A stretch of DNA of 64,000 nt from Lichenostomus cassidix. Lineage: Eukaryota > Chordata > Aves > Passeriformes > Meliphagidae. Shown piece after piece: positions 33,638 through 45,503 of the stretch. The notes under the pieces are model-generated. The model was not told the origin of the DNA and ran no database searches. It saw nothing but the letters and a program-made list of their open reading frames with translations. The DNA lies in NCBI GenBank assembly GCA_008360975.2, contig VLJF02000046.1, forward strand, positions 3,162,001 through 3,226,000. The letters are read 5' to 3'. How positions within the stretch are numbered: the first letter of the stretch is position 1; each line of letters opens with the position of its first letter. Position numbers and translations under genes: made by a program.

Positions 33638-34516
33638 GGAAGATGGAGGAGCCCATTTAGAAGCAGAACTGGGTGGTCCCGAGGCTGGGGAACAGCAGCT
33701 GCGGCTCGGGGACTCCTTGGGCACCCTGGTGAGTGGCAGGAGTGGAGGGGATGGAGGAAGAGGGGCTTGGAGGGGCTGGTGGATGAGCAGCAGATGGCTC
33801 AGCCTGCTGCTCCCCTGGGCTTGCAGGGAGAGATCAATGCATGGCCCAGGATCACATCTCCCGGTGGGCTGAGCTGGTGAGAGACTGGGGCCAGAGAGAG
33901 AAGCTGAGGTGGGATGGGCAGGGATGAGCTGAGGCGCAGGAATATGGAAGCCTGGACAGTGAAGGGGGAGTGGGTGTGGGGTCACCAGGGGACACAGAGC
34001 ATCACAGCTGGGGAATGCCCAGCCCCGGTGGGGAGGGGAAGGGGGGCACTTGGGCATCCCCTGGGTGGGGACTGCCAGACCTCCTTGCAGCATTAGTCCC
34101 ACTGATGGCATCGTGGTCACCCCGCAGCCCAATGCCCCTGTTTGCCTCTAGGGCTGGTGCTGCTCATCAGGGTGTTCTCCTGTGGCTTTCCACATTAGCC
34201 TCTATCTCCTGGAATGATTCAATCTCCCCAACAGCTCCACAATGCTGATGGAGTGTCTTAAGTGCTCACAGGCCCTCCATGATTCCTGAGGGAGCAGAGG
34301 TTCCTGCCGGAGGAGGTGGCCCCAGCGCTGTTCCCCCAGGTGCTGGAGGATCCTGAGAACATCATCCTGACTGCAGGGTCCTGAGAACATCATCCATGAT
34401 ATGTGAAGCCTGAGAACATAATATTGGAGCCAGCCACAGGTGTGGCTAAGCTGATGGACTTTGGCTGGGGCTGTTCCTCAAGGCCATAATCTACCTGACA
34501 ATCAGCTGGTTGTCAG
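33638..34516 (+). pseudogene. PIM1-like pseudogene C
   Basis: Decayed copy keeping the exon plan. Exon 2-like 33,638-33,728 (GKMEEPI then an in-frame TAG near 33,658), exon 3-like 33,827-33,876 (50 nt, one short of the normal 51, ending RWAEL), exon 4-like 34,128-34,516 with several stops and RFLPEEV, VAKLMDFG-type remnants. The HRD loop is lost. The following intron starts like intron 4 of the intact copy. About 7 kb downstream of pseudogene B on the same strand. Confidence 0.75.
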
Positions 34517-34696
34517 GTGAGCCCAGCCCCAGGGCCTGGCTGGGCACCAGAGGTTCCCCTTTGCTGGGATTTTGATGGTTTCATTCTTCAGCCACTGCCA
34601 AGTTGCTGTTTGGCACGGGGGGCCCTGTGGGGGTGGATTTTGTGGAACTGGAGGTGGCTCCTGGTCCTGCTGACAACCTGTGCCACCTCCTGGCCC

Positions 34697-34767
34697 TGGG
34701 CTGGGGCTGGGGCTGGGGCAGGGGCAGGGGCAGGGGCAGGGGCAGGGGCAGGGGCAGGGGCAGGGGG
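34697..34767 (+). repeat. GGGGCT/GGGGCA hexanucleotide array
   Basis: Two to three GGGGCT units followed by about nine GGGGCA units, within the intron-4-like part of PIM pseudogene C. It is open in all plus frames, giving Ala-Gly, Arg-Gly and Gln-Gly dipeptide strings. It can form G-quadruplexes. Confidence 0.9.
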
Positions 34768-35247
34768 AACCAACCCAGCAAAACCAAACCTTCTTAGGGG
34801 GAGCAGAGGGGGCAGTTCAGAACCTGTGTGCTGGCTGGTTTGCTTTGCAGGCTGTGGGGTGTGGGGCTGCTTCTGAGTGGTGCAGATCTGAAGTTCTCCT
34901 TGTGGGAGTGCACAGAGCCCTGCTGTGAGCTGAGAGAAGCTGCCCAGTGCTGAGAGGTCTGGAGAGAAGCAGTCTGTCAGGAGTGGCTTTGGTTTGTGTG
35001 TGTCCCTTCCAGAGGCACAGAGTTCCAAGCTGCAGCTTCAAGTGAATAAATCAAAGCCACTAAATGAACCTTGAGGGTTTCTCTAAGTGGCCACTTCCAT
35101 CCTTCCTTAGCTACAGCTCTGAGGAAACAGAGCACAGCCACTCTTCCAGCACTATTCCACAGGACACTGTCAGCTTGAGAGTGTGGAATTCTTGTGCTTG
35201 GTTTCCTCATTCCAGCTGCCTTTAGCAGGCTTTGTTTTTGTCCTCAG

Positions 35248-35483
35248 CTGATTTTGGCCTCTCTGCCCAGCTTGGCCCTGAGCAGGATAAATGGAGTTCA
35301 ATGGTAGGGACTGCTCAGGGGATGGCCCCTGCTGGGAGCAGTGGTGCTCAGGGCCCCAAGGTGGACATCTGGTCACTTGGGATGGTAGCAGTAGAGATGG
35401 TGGAAGGAGAACCTCCTTACTTTAGGGAACTCAGGAACTCCTTTTCAACTCCATTCAAAAGGAATTATATCATATTTAGCTAG
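35248..35483 (+). pseudogene. PAK3-like kinase exon, isolated
   Basis: After a tcctcag acceptor at 35,241-35,247 the frame reads [14 protein letters not shown], then [11 protein letters not shown] and MVEGEPPYF, a clear match to the group I PAK catalytic domain (activation loop to helix F). The expected WMAPE is altered (MAPAGSSG), similarity stops after PPYF and a TAG follows at 35,481-35,483. No other PAK exon was found nearby, so it is a fragment. PAK3-like genes are, with PIM1-like ones, a reported songbird expansion, and the two families lie about 0.7 kb apart here. Confidence 0.8.
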
Positions 35484-36350
35484 GAATCTTGTAGTCCTTT
35501 AATTTCATAGGGAGCTGTGCCATGGTGAGTTAAGGGATTTATGGTTTTGTGACTTTGCTATATCAGATATTTTCAGTCTAGATCTGTGTTTAGTTTAACA
35601 AGATAAATACCCTGAGAAAATTAGGGAGTAACTTTTAAGGCATAGACACTCCAGAATGCTTGACTAATGCATTGCACCTGGTGAGGTGTAATTTCAAAAG
35701 CCTATATACACTAGAGAGATTAATCAGTAGAGGATTGTTTAGCTAAGAGATTGAATTTATTAGAGTATTGTTAAAGTAGAGAAGATCTCAGTTATCTTTT
35801 AACCAGAAATAGCTGAGTTCTCATAACATTAATTAAAGCTGTAAGGTTTAAAAATCTGGGACTCAGCAGAATTGGACCACACAGGCACTGAAGGAGGGCC
35901 AGCTGCAAGAGTTGACCTAGAGGACTTTGTTACTTTATTTTCTGATAAAGTAACAAAAGCCCCTCCCCAAAATTACCAGAAAAGGGCTCTTGATGACAGT
36001 CTTGTTCCACGGAAGAACAGCAAAGGGAACCTGGATATTTACCTTGTGGCAGGACAGGTTGGGTGGGCTCAGGAGTGTGGGGGGGAGGGGGGCATGGGAA
36101 AGTCTTGAGTGTTTCAATGTAGATAAACCCTGGGAAGTGCTTGTTTCGTTGGACATGATTTTTGGCAAATTTCCATGTCCCTGATTTTGGCCAAGGTCAT
36201 TTTTAAAATGTTCTACTCAGTGAGCCTTTAGCTGCTGAGTTCTAACGTTCTTTGTTTCACCATGGCAAGAGGCAAATTTTTGAGGGTTACTTTCTAACAT
36301 GTTGTCTGTCTTTCCTAATTCCTGCTTGGATGAGAAAGACGAGTCATCAC
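35484..36350. other. No gene recognised
   Basis: AT-richer sequence with short frames and no recognised motif. Confidence 0.3.
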
Positions 36351-36650
36351 CATAAGAAGAAAAGCATGGAGCCCCAGTGTTTCAAAGGCAGATGAAAGGC
36401 GGCCACCAGAGACCAAGGCAGCCAAATCTGTCTGCTCTGGTAGCTTTTGTCTGGGAGAAACCCTGGCATATAGGGAATTTTGGAAGAGTACCAATTTTGG
36501 CCATGAGCACCTGGACAGAAGGGATGATTCTTCTCCATAAGAAGGAATGCATGGACCTCCAGTGTTTAAGGGGCAGATGAGAAGCGACCCTTGCCATGGT
36601 CAGCTGCACCAAAAAGGTGGCCTTTGGGAGGCCAAGCCAGCCAGACCTGT
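36351..36650. repeat. Two-copy tandem repeat, about 185 bp
   Basis: Segments starting at 36,366 and 36,550 share gcatggagc/acctccagtgttt, ggcagatgaaagg/gcgg and the following ccaaggcagccaa-like words. They immediately precede the 37-bp satellite. Confidence 0.5.
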
Positions 36651-38840
36651 TCCATGTTCCATGCTCCCTTTGAAACATGGGGCCCTGCAGTGTCACATTT
36701 GCCCCTTGGTTCCATTCAGCCCTGTAGTGTCAGATTGCATCCTTGGTTCCACAAGGCCCCATTGCGTCACTGCGCCTTTTTTTCCATAGGGTCCTGTAGC
36801 GTCACAATGGCCCCTTCTTTCCATGGGGCCTTGCAGTGTGAAAATGGTTTCCTTGGTTCCATGGAGCTGCACAGTGACAAAATGGCCCCTTGGTTCCATG
36901 AGGCCTCAGAGTGTCATAGTGGTGTCCATGATTCCATATAGTCCTGCAGTGTCACGATGGCCCCACAGATCTATTGTGCTCCTCAGGATCACAGTGTCCC
37001 TTTGGTTGCATGAGGCACAGCTGTGTCACACTGGCACCTTGCTTCCATGAGGCCTTGAAGGGCCACAGTGGTCTCCTCGGTACTGCAGTATCACAATGAA
37101 CCCTTAGTTCCATGGGGACTCACAGTGTCAGAATGGTCTCATTGCTTCCATGCGGTCCTGTAGTGTCACAATGGACTCCTTTGTCACAATGGACACAAGG
37201 TTCTGCTTGATTCAACAAGGCCTTGAAGTGTCATAATGGTCTCCAGTATTCCATGAGGCCCCACAATGTCAGAATGGACCTTTTGTTCTATGAGTCCCCA
37301 CACTGTTAGATGAATCCTTAGTTCTATGGGGCCCAGTAGTGTCAGAATGGTCCCCTTGGTTCAGTAGTGCCACACAGTGCCACAATTGCCCCTTGGCCTG
37401 ACAAGACCCCATAGCGTCACTATGGTTCCTTGCCTCCATGAGGCCTTGTAGTGTCACAGTGGATTCCTTGGATCCATGGGGCTGCAAAGTGTCACAATGG
37501 CCCCTTGGTTCCATTGAGCCCCACAGTGACATAATGGCCCCTTGGTTCCATTGAGTCCCATAGGGTCACTATGGTCCTCTTGGTTCAACAAGGCCCTGAA
37601 GTGCTATAAGTGCTTGGTTCCGTGAGGTCTTGAAGTATAAAAATGGCCTCCATGGTTTCATGAGGCCCTGTAGTGCCACAATGGTCTTCTTGGTTCTGCA
37701 CTCCCTTGGTCCCTTGGAGCCCCACAGTGTCACTATTGTGGCCTTGGTTCCATGAGGCCCTGCAGTGCCACAATGGTCCTTTGGTTCCATGAGGCTTCAA
37801 AGTGTCTTAATGGTCTCCATGGTTCCATGAGGCCCCACTGGCTCATGATGGCTTCCTTGGTTCCATGCTGTCCTGTAATGTAACAGTGGTCCCCTTGGTT
37901 CCATGGTGTCAGAATGGACCCTTTGTCCCATGGAGCTCAAAAGTGTCACTATGGTCCCCTTGATTCCATGAGGCCCTGCCATACTGCAGTCGCCCCTTGG
38001 TTATATGAGGCCCTGCAGTGTCACAATTGGCACCTCGGTTCTATGAGGCCCGGCAGTATCAGAATGGCCCCTTTGTTCCATGGAGAACCGCAGTGCACTA
38101 TGGCTCCTTAGCTCCATGTGGCCCCACAGTGTCACCATGGACCTTTGGTTCCATGAGGCCTTGCTGTGTCACAATGGAATTTTAGTTCCATGAGCTTTCA
38201 TACTGTCAGCCATGGTCTCCTTGGTTCTGCAGAGTCCCCATGGATTCCTTTTTCCATGAGGTTCCCTAGCATAACATGGTCACCTTGATTCCATGAGGCA
38301 CTGCTATGTCATAATAGACTCATGGTTCCAGGATGTTCCATAGTTTCACCGTGGTTGCCTTGGATCTGCAGTATAACAATGGACCATTGGTTCCATGCAG
38401 CCCTGATGTGTTACAATGGCTTTTTGGTTCCATGTGGCCCCACAGTGTCACAATGGACCCTTGGTTCCATGGGTTTCCATACTGTTTACAATGGTTCCTT
38501 TGTTCCAATGAGGACTTGCTGTGTCAAAATAGACCCTTGGTTCCCTGAAGCTCTTCAGTGTCACAATGGCCTCTTGGTTCCATGAGGTTCCATAGAGTCA
38601 CAGTGGTCTCCTTGGTGTCATGAGGTCCTGCTGTGTCACAGTGGACCCATGGTTCCATGATGCCCATCTCTGTCACAATGGACTTTTGGTTCCATGGGGT
38701 TCCGTATTGTCAGCAATGATCTCCTTGGTTCCATGGGACCCCAAAGTGTCAAAATGTTTCCTTGGTTCCATGGGGTTCCGCTGTGTCACCGTGGACTCCT
38801 TGGTTCTGTGTGGCCTTGCTTTCATCAAATTGACAAAATG
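36650..38840. repeat. 37-bp satellite, main array
   Basis: About 55-60 diverged units of roughly 37 bp, built on cttggttccatgaggccctg followed by cagtgtcacaatggccc. All in the same orientation. Frames in it show a 12-13-residue period (GSM/VPW, TVSQWP) and are artefacts. Confidence 0.9.
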
Positions 38841-38883
38841 TCAGAATAAGACTCCGTAACACTAGTTTGGTATTTAAGAGGCC

Positions 38884-38942
38884 ATCATATATTCATCATA
38901 TATTCATCATATATTCATCGTATATTCATCATATATTCATCG
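38884..38942. repeat. 11-bp AT-rich microsatellite
   Basis: Five units of catatattcat/cgtatattcat just beyond the 37-bp array. Confidence 0.9.
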
Positions 38943-41625
38943 TATAATTTATCATTTACTGAGGTCCAATGGGAGATAATTCCTAACCTTACAGGGACAC
39001 CTGATTCCACAAGTATATTGCTTATATACAGTTGCTACATGTGTATTACAATTTCACCATTACCATAAAACCCACCCAAATTTCCAGGTTTAGTCCTTAT
39101 TTTTTCTGTCACTGCAACCTTCAACCAGGTGTCCTCTTCTTCTCTTCCAACCATCCTCGCTGGGAAATCTGCCCCTGCATGCCTTGTTTCCATGCTATAA
39201 GTTCACAGGCATAGCAAAAATTGAATTAACCCTTCTGGTATCAAGCCCAAGGCTCTGTGTGCCAAGGCAGAGGCAGGCAGGACGCAGAGCTGTCAGCAAA
39301 GGAAGGGCCAGCGAGGTGGGGCAGCCAGGGGATGACGACAGCCTGCAGGGACAGAGGCACAGGGCATGGACAGCGTAGGACAGCCTGGGCTGGAGAGGGC
39401 AGAGGGATGTGCAGGAGCTGCAAGGCCCTGACAGAGCCAACTTGTGCAGCACTTTGGCCATGGCTGCTGTCCCTGGCCCTGAGGCCATGAGGAGGACACA
39501 AGTGACCCTTGCAGCCCTGGGGCCTCATTGCCTCCTTGTCCCGGCCCAGCAGCCTGGCAGGGGCTGCCCCATGGTCCTGCCCTTGGCATTGCACATCCCT
39601 ACATGCCAGTGCCCCGGGAAGAGCCCTGAGCACTGAGGGAGGGACAGGATCTGCCTTGCCAGGGGCTGGGGCTCAGGCCTTGGCCCTTTGCATTCCTGAA
39701 ACACATCCAGGTTTGCTCAGCATCAGAGAAACCTTTGCCTTCTTTGTCCCCAACTGTCATCACTGCTTCCAGTGTTGTGCTCTACCTGGAAACTGAGGAC
39801 ACTTTCTCAGTAGTGTCCCTCAGAGGGAACCATTAAAAGTAAAATAAACCTTTGAGTTTGAATCTGAGTTCTTGAGAAGTTTTTTGAAGACTCTCAGGGA
39901 CTGATTCAACTATAAAAAACACCAAATCCCCAAGAGTCTCATTAAAGTCCTTGTGCTGTTGCTGTGCTGCTGAGCTGGGCTGGGCTCCTGGCACAGAGGA
40001 TCTCCTGGCAACCAAGAAGAGCTTCAAAAAGACATTTCTCCTGAGGAGCAGTTTCTCTCCCAGCCCAGCAGGGCTGAGGGTGCTGCCTGCAGGTACCTGA
40101 GAGGAGTGAAGCAGACAGAGGCTTAAAGCAACTGGAAGGACAATTCTGAGCTTATTCATGGAGAAATCTGCACAACTTCTGACACAGTAAGTCTCTGGCT
40201 GCAGGGATCTCCTAAAGCTGACACATGACAGCACTGATATGACTGTAAGGATGGCTCTGCTGGTATTTCTGGTTTGGGGGAGGATGTGCTGCAGAGCAGG
40301 GCTGCCCTGGGCACCGTCAGAGGGACAGGGCAGGACAGCTCCTGCTGCCAGGGATGGCTGCAGGCTGGGAAGGTGGGAGTGCAGCCAGGGGTGCCCAGGG
40401 CTGTCCTGCAGAGCAGCTCCTGCAGCCCTGAGGGATCTTTGCCAGGGCAGGGGATCTGCCAGCTGCCCTGAGCAGCAGAGCTCTTGTGTCCCCTGGCAGC
40501 CAGCACAGCCCTCAGCCCGGGGGCTCGGGGCCCTCAGTCCCCTCCTGGGCCGGCAGAGCAGCACCAGAGATGAAGGGCATCTCTCCTGCCATTGCCCATT
40601 CCCTGCTGACCAGGGCCTGAGGGCGACTGTCCTGCACTGCTGCTGCCTGCGAGGGGCTGTGCAGGGCTGGGCAGGGAAAGGCTTTTCCTCAGGGCTCGGC
40701 TGTCTCTCTCCTTGCCTTGCTCAGCTGCTCCTGGCATTGCTGACAGGCTCTCTGGCAATGGCAGTTGCAGCTGCAGGGTCAGGCGCAGCCCTTGGGGCTC
40801 CTCCTGTGCAGGGTGAGCACAGCAATGAGGTGTCCCAGCTCCCTCTGCCCTGGGCAGCTCTGGGCAGGGCAGGCTGGCAGGCTGGCAATGAAATGACTCT
40901 CCTCAAGCAGTTCCATGGCCAGGACCCTTGCTGTGTCCTCGGGGTGTCCATCCAAGCTGTGAGCTGCCTTCCAGGGGACACTGGGTGACAGGAATGTCCT
41001 TGGCCAGGATAGGGCTGAGACTCTGAGAAAGGCTGAGCCATTTGGCTCTGTTGTGAGTCCCTCTGCTCTCAGCTGTGTCAGGCTGATTTTCAGGGGAACA
41101 CAGTGAGTGCCCTTGATCAGAGAAAGGGCAGCTGGGAACAGATGGAGCATCAGAGCAGCTCCCCTCACCCTTCACTGAGTTACAGCCAATCCTCTTGCCT
41201 TGCACAGTTCTCTCTGTTCTCCCTGAGCACAGCAGGAAATCCTCTCAAACTGCCTTTGGCTGTCACTGTTCCTTAGCCCTGGGACAGGAGATGCTGCCAA
41301 GCTCCTCTGCCTTAGGGGCAGTTTGGTCTGACAAAGTCCAACCCAGGACTGGTCCCTGTCCCCCATTCCCATGACCACTGCTGCAGAGCAGAGCTGACTC
41401 CTCGGTGTCCATGGGCAGAGCCACTGCTTGTCACAGCAATAGGGCCAGATCCCAGCAGAGCTGCAGGCATGGGGCTGGAGGAAGAGCTCTGAGAAAAGGG
41501 AAATTGGGTGACACAGAGTGAGAGGGACAGGACTGGGAGAAAGGGCTTGGACATTGCTCAGGAAAGTCTCTCCTGACTTGTCATTCTCTCCTCCATGAAC
41601 AGGTCCCCGTGGCCAGAGGATCAAA
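38943..41625. other. OR upstream region, no gene recognised
   Basis: A stretch at about 39,440-39,700 (ctgctgtccctggccctgag, ccctggggcctcattgcctc) is a diverged relative of 55,790-56,050 and its mirror at 61,820-62,080, so it is a dispersed repeat or part of an old duplicated block. Frames at 40,239-40,988 and its antisense show no known domain. Confidence 0.4.
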
Positions 41626-42563
41626 ATGTCCAACAGCAGCACCATCAGCCACTTCCTCCTCCTGCCATTCGCAGACACACGGCAGCTGCAGCTCCTGCAC
41701 TTCTGCCTCTTCCTGGGCATCTCCCTGGCTGCCCTCCTGGCCAACAGCCTCATCATCAGCGCCGTAGCCTGGAACCACCGCCTGCACACCCCCATGTTCT
41801 TCTTCCTGCTCAACCTGGCCCTCACCGACCTGGGCTCCATCTGCACCACTGTCCCCAAAGCCATGCACAATTCCCTCTGGGACACCAGGGACATCTCCTA
41901 CTCAGGATGTGCGGTGCAGCTCTTTTTCTTTCTCTTCATGATGTCAGCAGAGTATTTCCTCCTCACAGTCATGAGCTATGACCGCTATGTGTCCATCTGC
42001 AAACCCCTGCACTATGGGACCGGACCCTCCTGGGCAGCAGAGCTTGTGCCCACATGGCAGCAGCTGCCTGGGCCTGTGGCTTTCTCAATGCTCTGCTGCA
42101 CACAGCCAATACATTTTCCCTGCCCCTGTGCCATGGCAATGCCCTGGGCCAGTTCTTCTGTGAAATCCCACACATCCTCAAGCTCTCCTGCTCACAATCC
42201 TACCTCAGGGAACTTGGGTTACTTCTGGCTTCCAGTTTTCCATTTTTAGGATGTTTCATTTTCATAGTTTTCTCCTATGTGCAGATCTTCAGGGCTGTGC
42301 TGAGGATCCCCTCCGAGCAGGGACGGTGCAAAGCCTTTTCCACATGCCTCCCTCACCTGGCTGTGGTCTCCCTGTTTACCAGCACTGGCTTTTTTTCCTA
42401 CCTGAAGCCCTCCTCCATCTCCTCCCCATCCCTGGATCTGGCAGTGTCAGTTCTGTACTCAGTGGTTCCTCCAGTACTGAACCCTCTCATCTACAGCCTG
42501 AGGAACCAGGAGCTCAAGGCTGCAGTGTGGAGACTGATGACTGGACAATTTCAGAGACATTAA
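41626..42563 (+). pseudogene. OR14: Olfactory receptor, OR14-like, one frameshift
   Basis: Single-exon class II olfactory receptor of the type expanded in birds. From ATG at 41,626 the first frame shows TM1 (LLANSLIISAVAW), PMFFFLLNLALTDLG and MSYDRYVSICKPLHYGT. The frame breaks where GGACC is tandemly duplicated (42,017-42,026). The second frame then continues without a gap: AFSTCLPHLAVV at the TM6 start, PVLNPLIYSLRNQ in TM7, stop at 42,561. Without the 5-bp duplication the length would be 310 residues, normal for the family, so inactivation is recent or is an assembly or sequencing error. The long antisense frame at 41,581-41,894 is a shadow. Confidence 0.9.
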
Positions 42564-43662
42564 ACTGTTTGCCAATTTCTGAAAATCACTTATTATATGA
42601 GTCATCTTTGATAGTTTCTGTTGGTGTGGTTGTGGGCGGTTTTTCCTATGTTTTAGTTTTTTAACATTCACAAATAAAAGTCGTTGTGCCATTTCTAATT
42701 TTTTTTCTATATACTTTTGTGGTCTCCACATACTGAGTCAATGAGGAGCTGTGCTCTTTATGGCTCTTAACAAACTAAATGATCTCCCAGCCAAGTTTTC
42801 ACCAGAGATCTCCCTTTGTTGCCTTCTGTGGAGCTGCAGCAGCAATGTCTGGGGTGCTGCTCCCGTGCCACTGCCCCGCTGCCCTGCTGGCCCTCGTGTT
42901 GCTGTAGGGCCTGAGTGCTCTCGGGGTCGCTGCCAGTGCTGGGGGTGGCAGTGCCGGGGCTGCAGCAGGGACAGGCCATGGGCACTGCTGGGGCTCAGCT
43001 GACGCCTCAGGGCAGGGCCTGGGGGCTCGAGGCTCCTTGCCCAGGCTCTCTCCAGAACACGCCCAGGCCAATGCTGAGCAGAGAAAACCCCCGTGAGCAG
43101 CTGCAGGGTGGCCGTGGGCAGGCTGGGGGCAAACAGCATGGCTGGGGCTCTGCAAGGTCCCTGGGGGAGCCGGGAAGGAGCAGCAGAGCAGGGGCTGATC
43201 CATCCCCACTGCGCTGGACAGCCCAGGGCAGCGTCCCAGAGCGTCCTCATGGAGCTGCCAACAACATCCCCCCTTGGCAGCCCTGGCCTCTCCCCCAGCT
43301 CCCAGAGCTGCTTGATCCTTCCAGGCAGAGACACGGCAGCACTGGCTCAGGAGCCCTGTTTGCATTGCACACAGCAGGCGTGAGCACCCCATGCTGTTGG
43401 TGTGGGGAGATGAACCCAAGTGAGCACAAACACCATCAGCCCTGGGGGCCAGCAAGGGCTGGGGATGGGAGGGAAACCACTCAGCTTTGTTGTGACCTCT
43501 GAAGTCAGCCAGAAAGTTTGTTCCCATGACCTGTGAGTTTCCTGTCCCACTGCAGACGTTGTTTCTCAGAGCCAGGGCTGCCTGGCAGCCACCCCCAAAC
43601 AGCCCTGAGCATTTCCTTTGCTTCACCTTTGCTTTCATTCCTCTTTCCTCATCCACATTTCT
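42564..43662. other. OR downstream region, no gene recognised
   Basis: GC-rich sequence with overlapping frames on both strands. No domain recognised. Confidence 0.3.
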
Positions 43663-44227
43663 TCCCCTTGCCCATCCCTGTCCCCTCCCCTGCAAACAGC
43701 CCATCCCTGTTTGCCCTTTCCTCTCTGGCCCCACTCCCCATTTCAGTTACTGACTTGGCACCATGGGAACATCCCTTGGTGAGCAGGATCATCCTACAAG
43801 TGCTTCATGAATTGTCTGCAGGGTCCTGCAGTGCCTCGTGCTGTTCCCTTGCCAGAGGCAGCACAGGCCAGGGGGCACATCTGGACTGCTGTGTGTGGCT
43901 GTGAGGCTCCCTGTTGTGGGGCAGTGAGGAGGAGCTGGAGAGGCTCTGCAGGACTGACAGGATGGGCTTTGGGGCCTGTGGGGAGAAGCTGAGGGCCATG
44001 GGCTGCTGGACCTTCTGAAGAGGAGGCCCAGGGCTCATCCTGCAACTGCTTCAAGGGTGCTTTCAGAGAATCACAGAATCAGCGAGGGTGGAAAAGACCT
44101 TTGAGATCATCAAGTCCAACCTGTGACCTAACAGCACCTTGTCTGCCCTGAGCCTCCTCTTCTCCAGGATAAACAACCCCAGCTCCAAACTCAGCCACTC
44201 CTCACAGCACTTGTGTTCCAGACCCTT
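43663..44227. repeat. Segmental duplicate of 1-566
   Basis: Direct-orientation match to the first 566 bases of the window. Here CR1 continues uninterrupted past the point where the left copy is broken. Confidence 0.85.
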
Positions 44228-44668
44228 CCCCAGCCTTGTTGCCCTTCTCTGGACACACTCCAGCCCCTCAATGTTCTTCCTAAACTGGGGGCCCAGAACT
44301 GGACACAGCACTCGAGGTGAGGCCTCACCAGTGCCGAGTACAGGGGAAGAATCACTGCCCTGCTCCTGCTGGCCACACCATTCCTGATCCAGGCCAGCTG
44401 CCATTGGCCTCCTTGGCCACCTGGGCACACTGCTGGCTCATGTCCAGCCTGCTGTCCATCAGTGCTCCCAGTTCCCTTTCTGCCTGGCCACTGTCCAGCC
44501 ACTCTGTCCCCAGCCTGTAGCACTGCAGGGGTTGTTGTGGCCAAAGTGCAGGACCTGGCACTTGGTCTTGTTAAATCTCACATTGCTGGTTTTGGCCCCT
44601 GGATCCAGCCTGTCCAGGTCCCTCTGCAGAGCTCTCTTGCCCTCCAGCAGATTCATACTTGCAGCCAA
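44067..44668 (-). mobile_element. CR1 LINE, ORF2 C-terminal part and tail
   Basis: Minus-strand frames give CR1 words: [47 protein letters not shown] and [13 protein letters not shown], with frameshifts. The 3' end is at about 44,067. Confidence 0.9.
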
Positions 44669-44679
44669 CCTGCTGTCAG

Positions 44680-45503
44680 CATGGTTCCATGAGGCTCTAG
44701 AGTGTCACAATGGTCTCCAGGTTTCCATGGGGCTCCAAAATGTCACAAAGGCCCCTTGGTTCCCTGAGGTCCCACACTGCAGCAATGGTCTCATTGGTTC
44801 CATAAGGCCAAAATGGCCAATTGGTCCCATGGGGCACCACAGTGTCAAAATTGTTTCCTTCATTCCATGAGTCCCCACAGTGTAGCAATGACCCTTTGGT
44901 TTTATGAGGTCCTGCAGTGTCACAGTGATCTCCATGGTTCCACGAGGCCCCACAGAGTAACATTTACCCCTCTGTTCCATGAAGCCCTCAAATGTCACAA
45001 TGGCCCCATCTTTACATGAGGTCCCACAGTGTCACAATTGACTCCTTTTGCCCAGAAGGTCACACAGTGTCACAATGATCTTGATTCCATGAGGCCCCAG
45101 AGTACCACAATGGACTCCTTGGTTGCACAGTGTTACAATGGACCCATGGTTACACAAGATCCTGCTGTGTCACAACGGTCTTCTTGATTCCATGTGGCCC
45201 CGCATTGTCACAAGTGTCCCCTTAGTTTCACAATGCCTTGCTGTGTCACAGTGGCCTCTGAGGTACATGAGGCCCCACAGGATCATAATGGCCCATTGGT
45301 TCCCTGAGGCACCACAGTGTCACAACTCTTCCCCAAGTTCCAGGAGTCCCTGCAGTATAACAATGTCCCCTTGGTTATGTAAGGCCTGGCTGTGTCAGAA
45401 TTAACTCTTTGGTTCCATTTAGCCTCACAGTCTCACAATGGCCCCTTGGCTCTATGGTGCCATGCAGTGTCACTATGGTTCTCTTAATTTCACGAGGCCC
45501 TGT
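44680..45503. repeat. 37-bp satellite, second array
   Basis: About 20 units of the family at 36,650-38,840 in the same orientation, joined directly to the CR1 5' break. Confidence 0.9.

Noticed and set aside
41172..41894. 240-residue minus-strand frame overlapping the OR
   Set aside because: Antisense shadow of the receptor gene and its upstream region.
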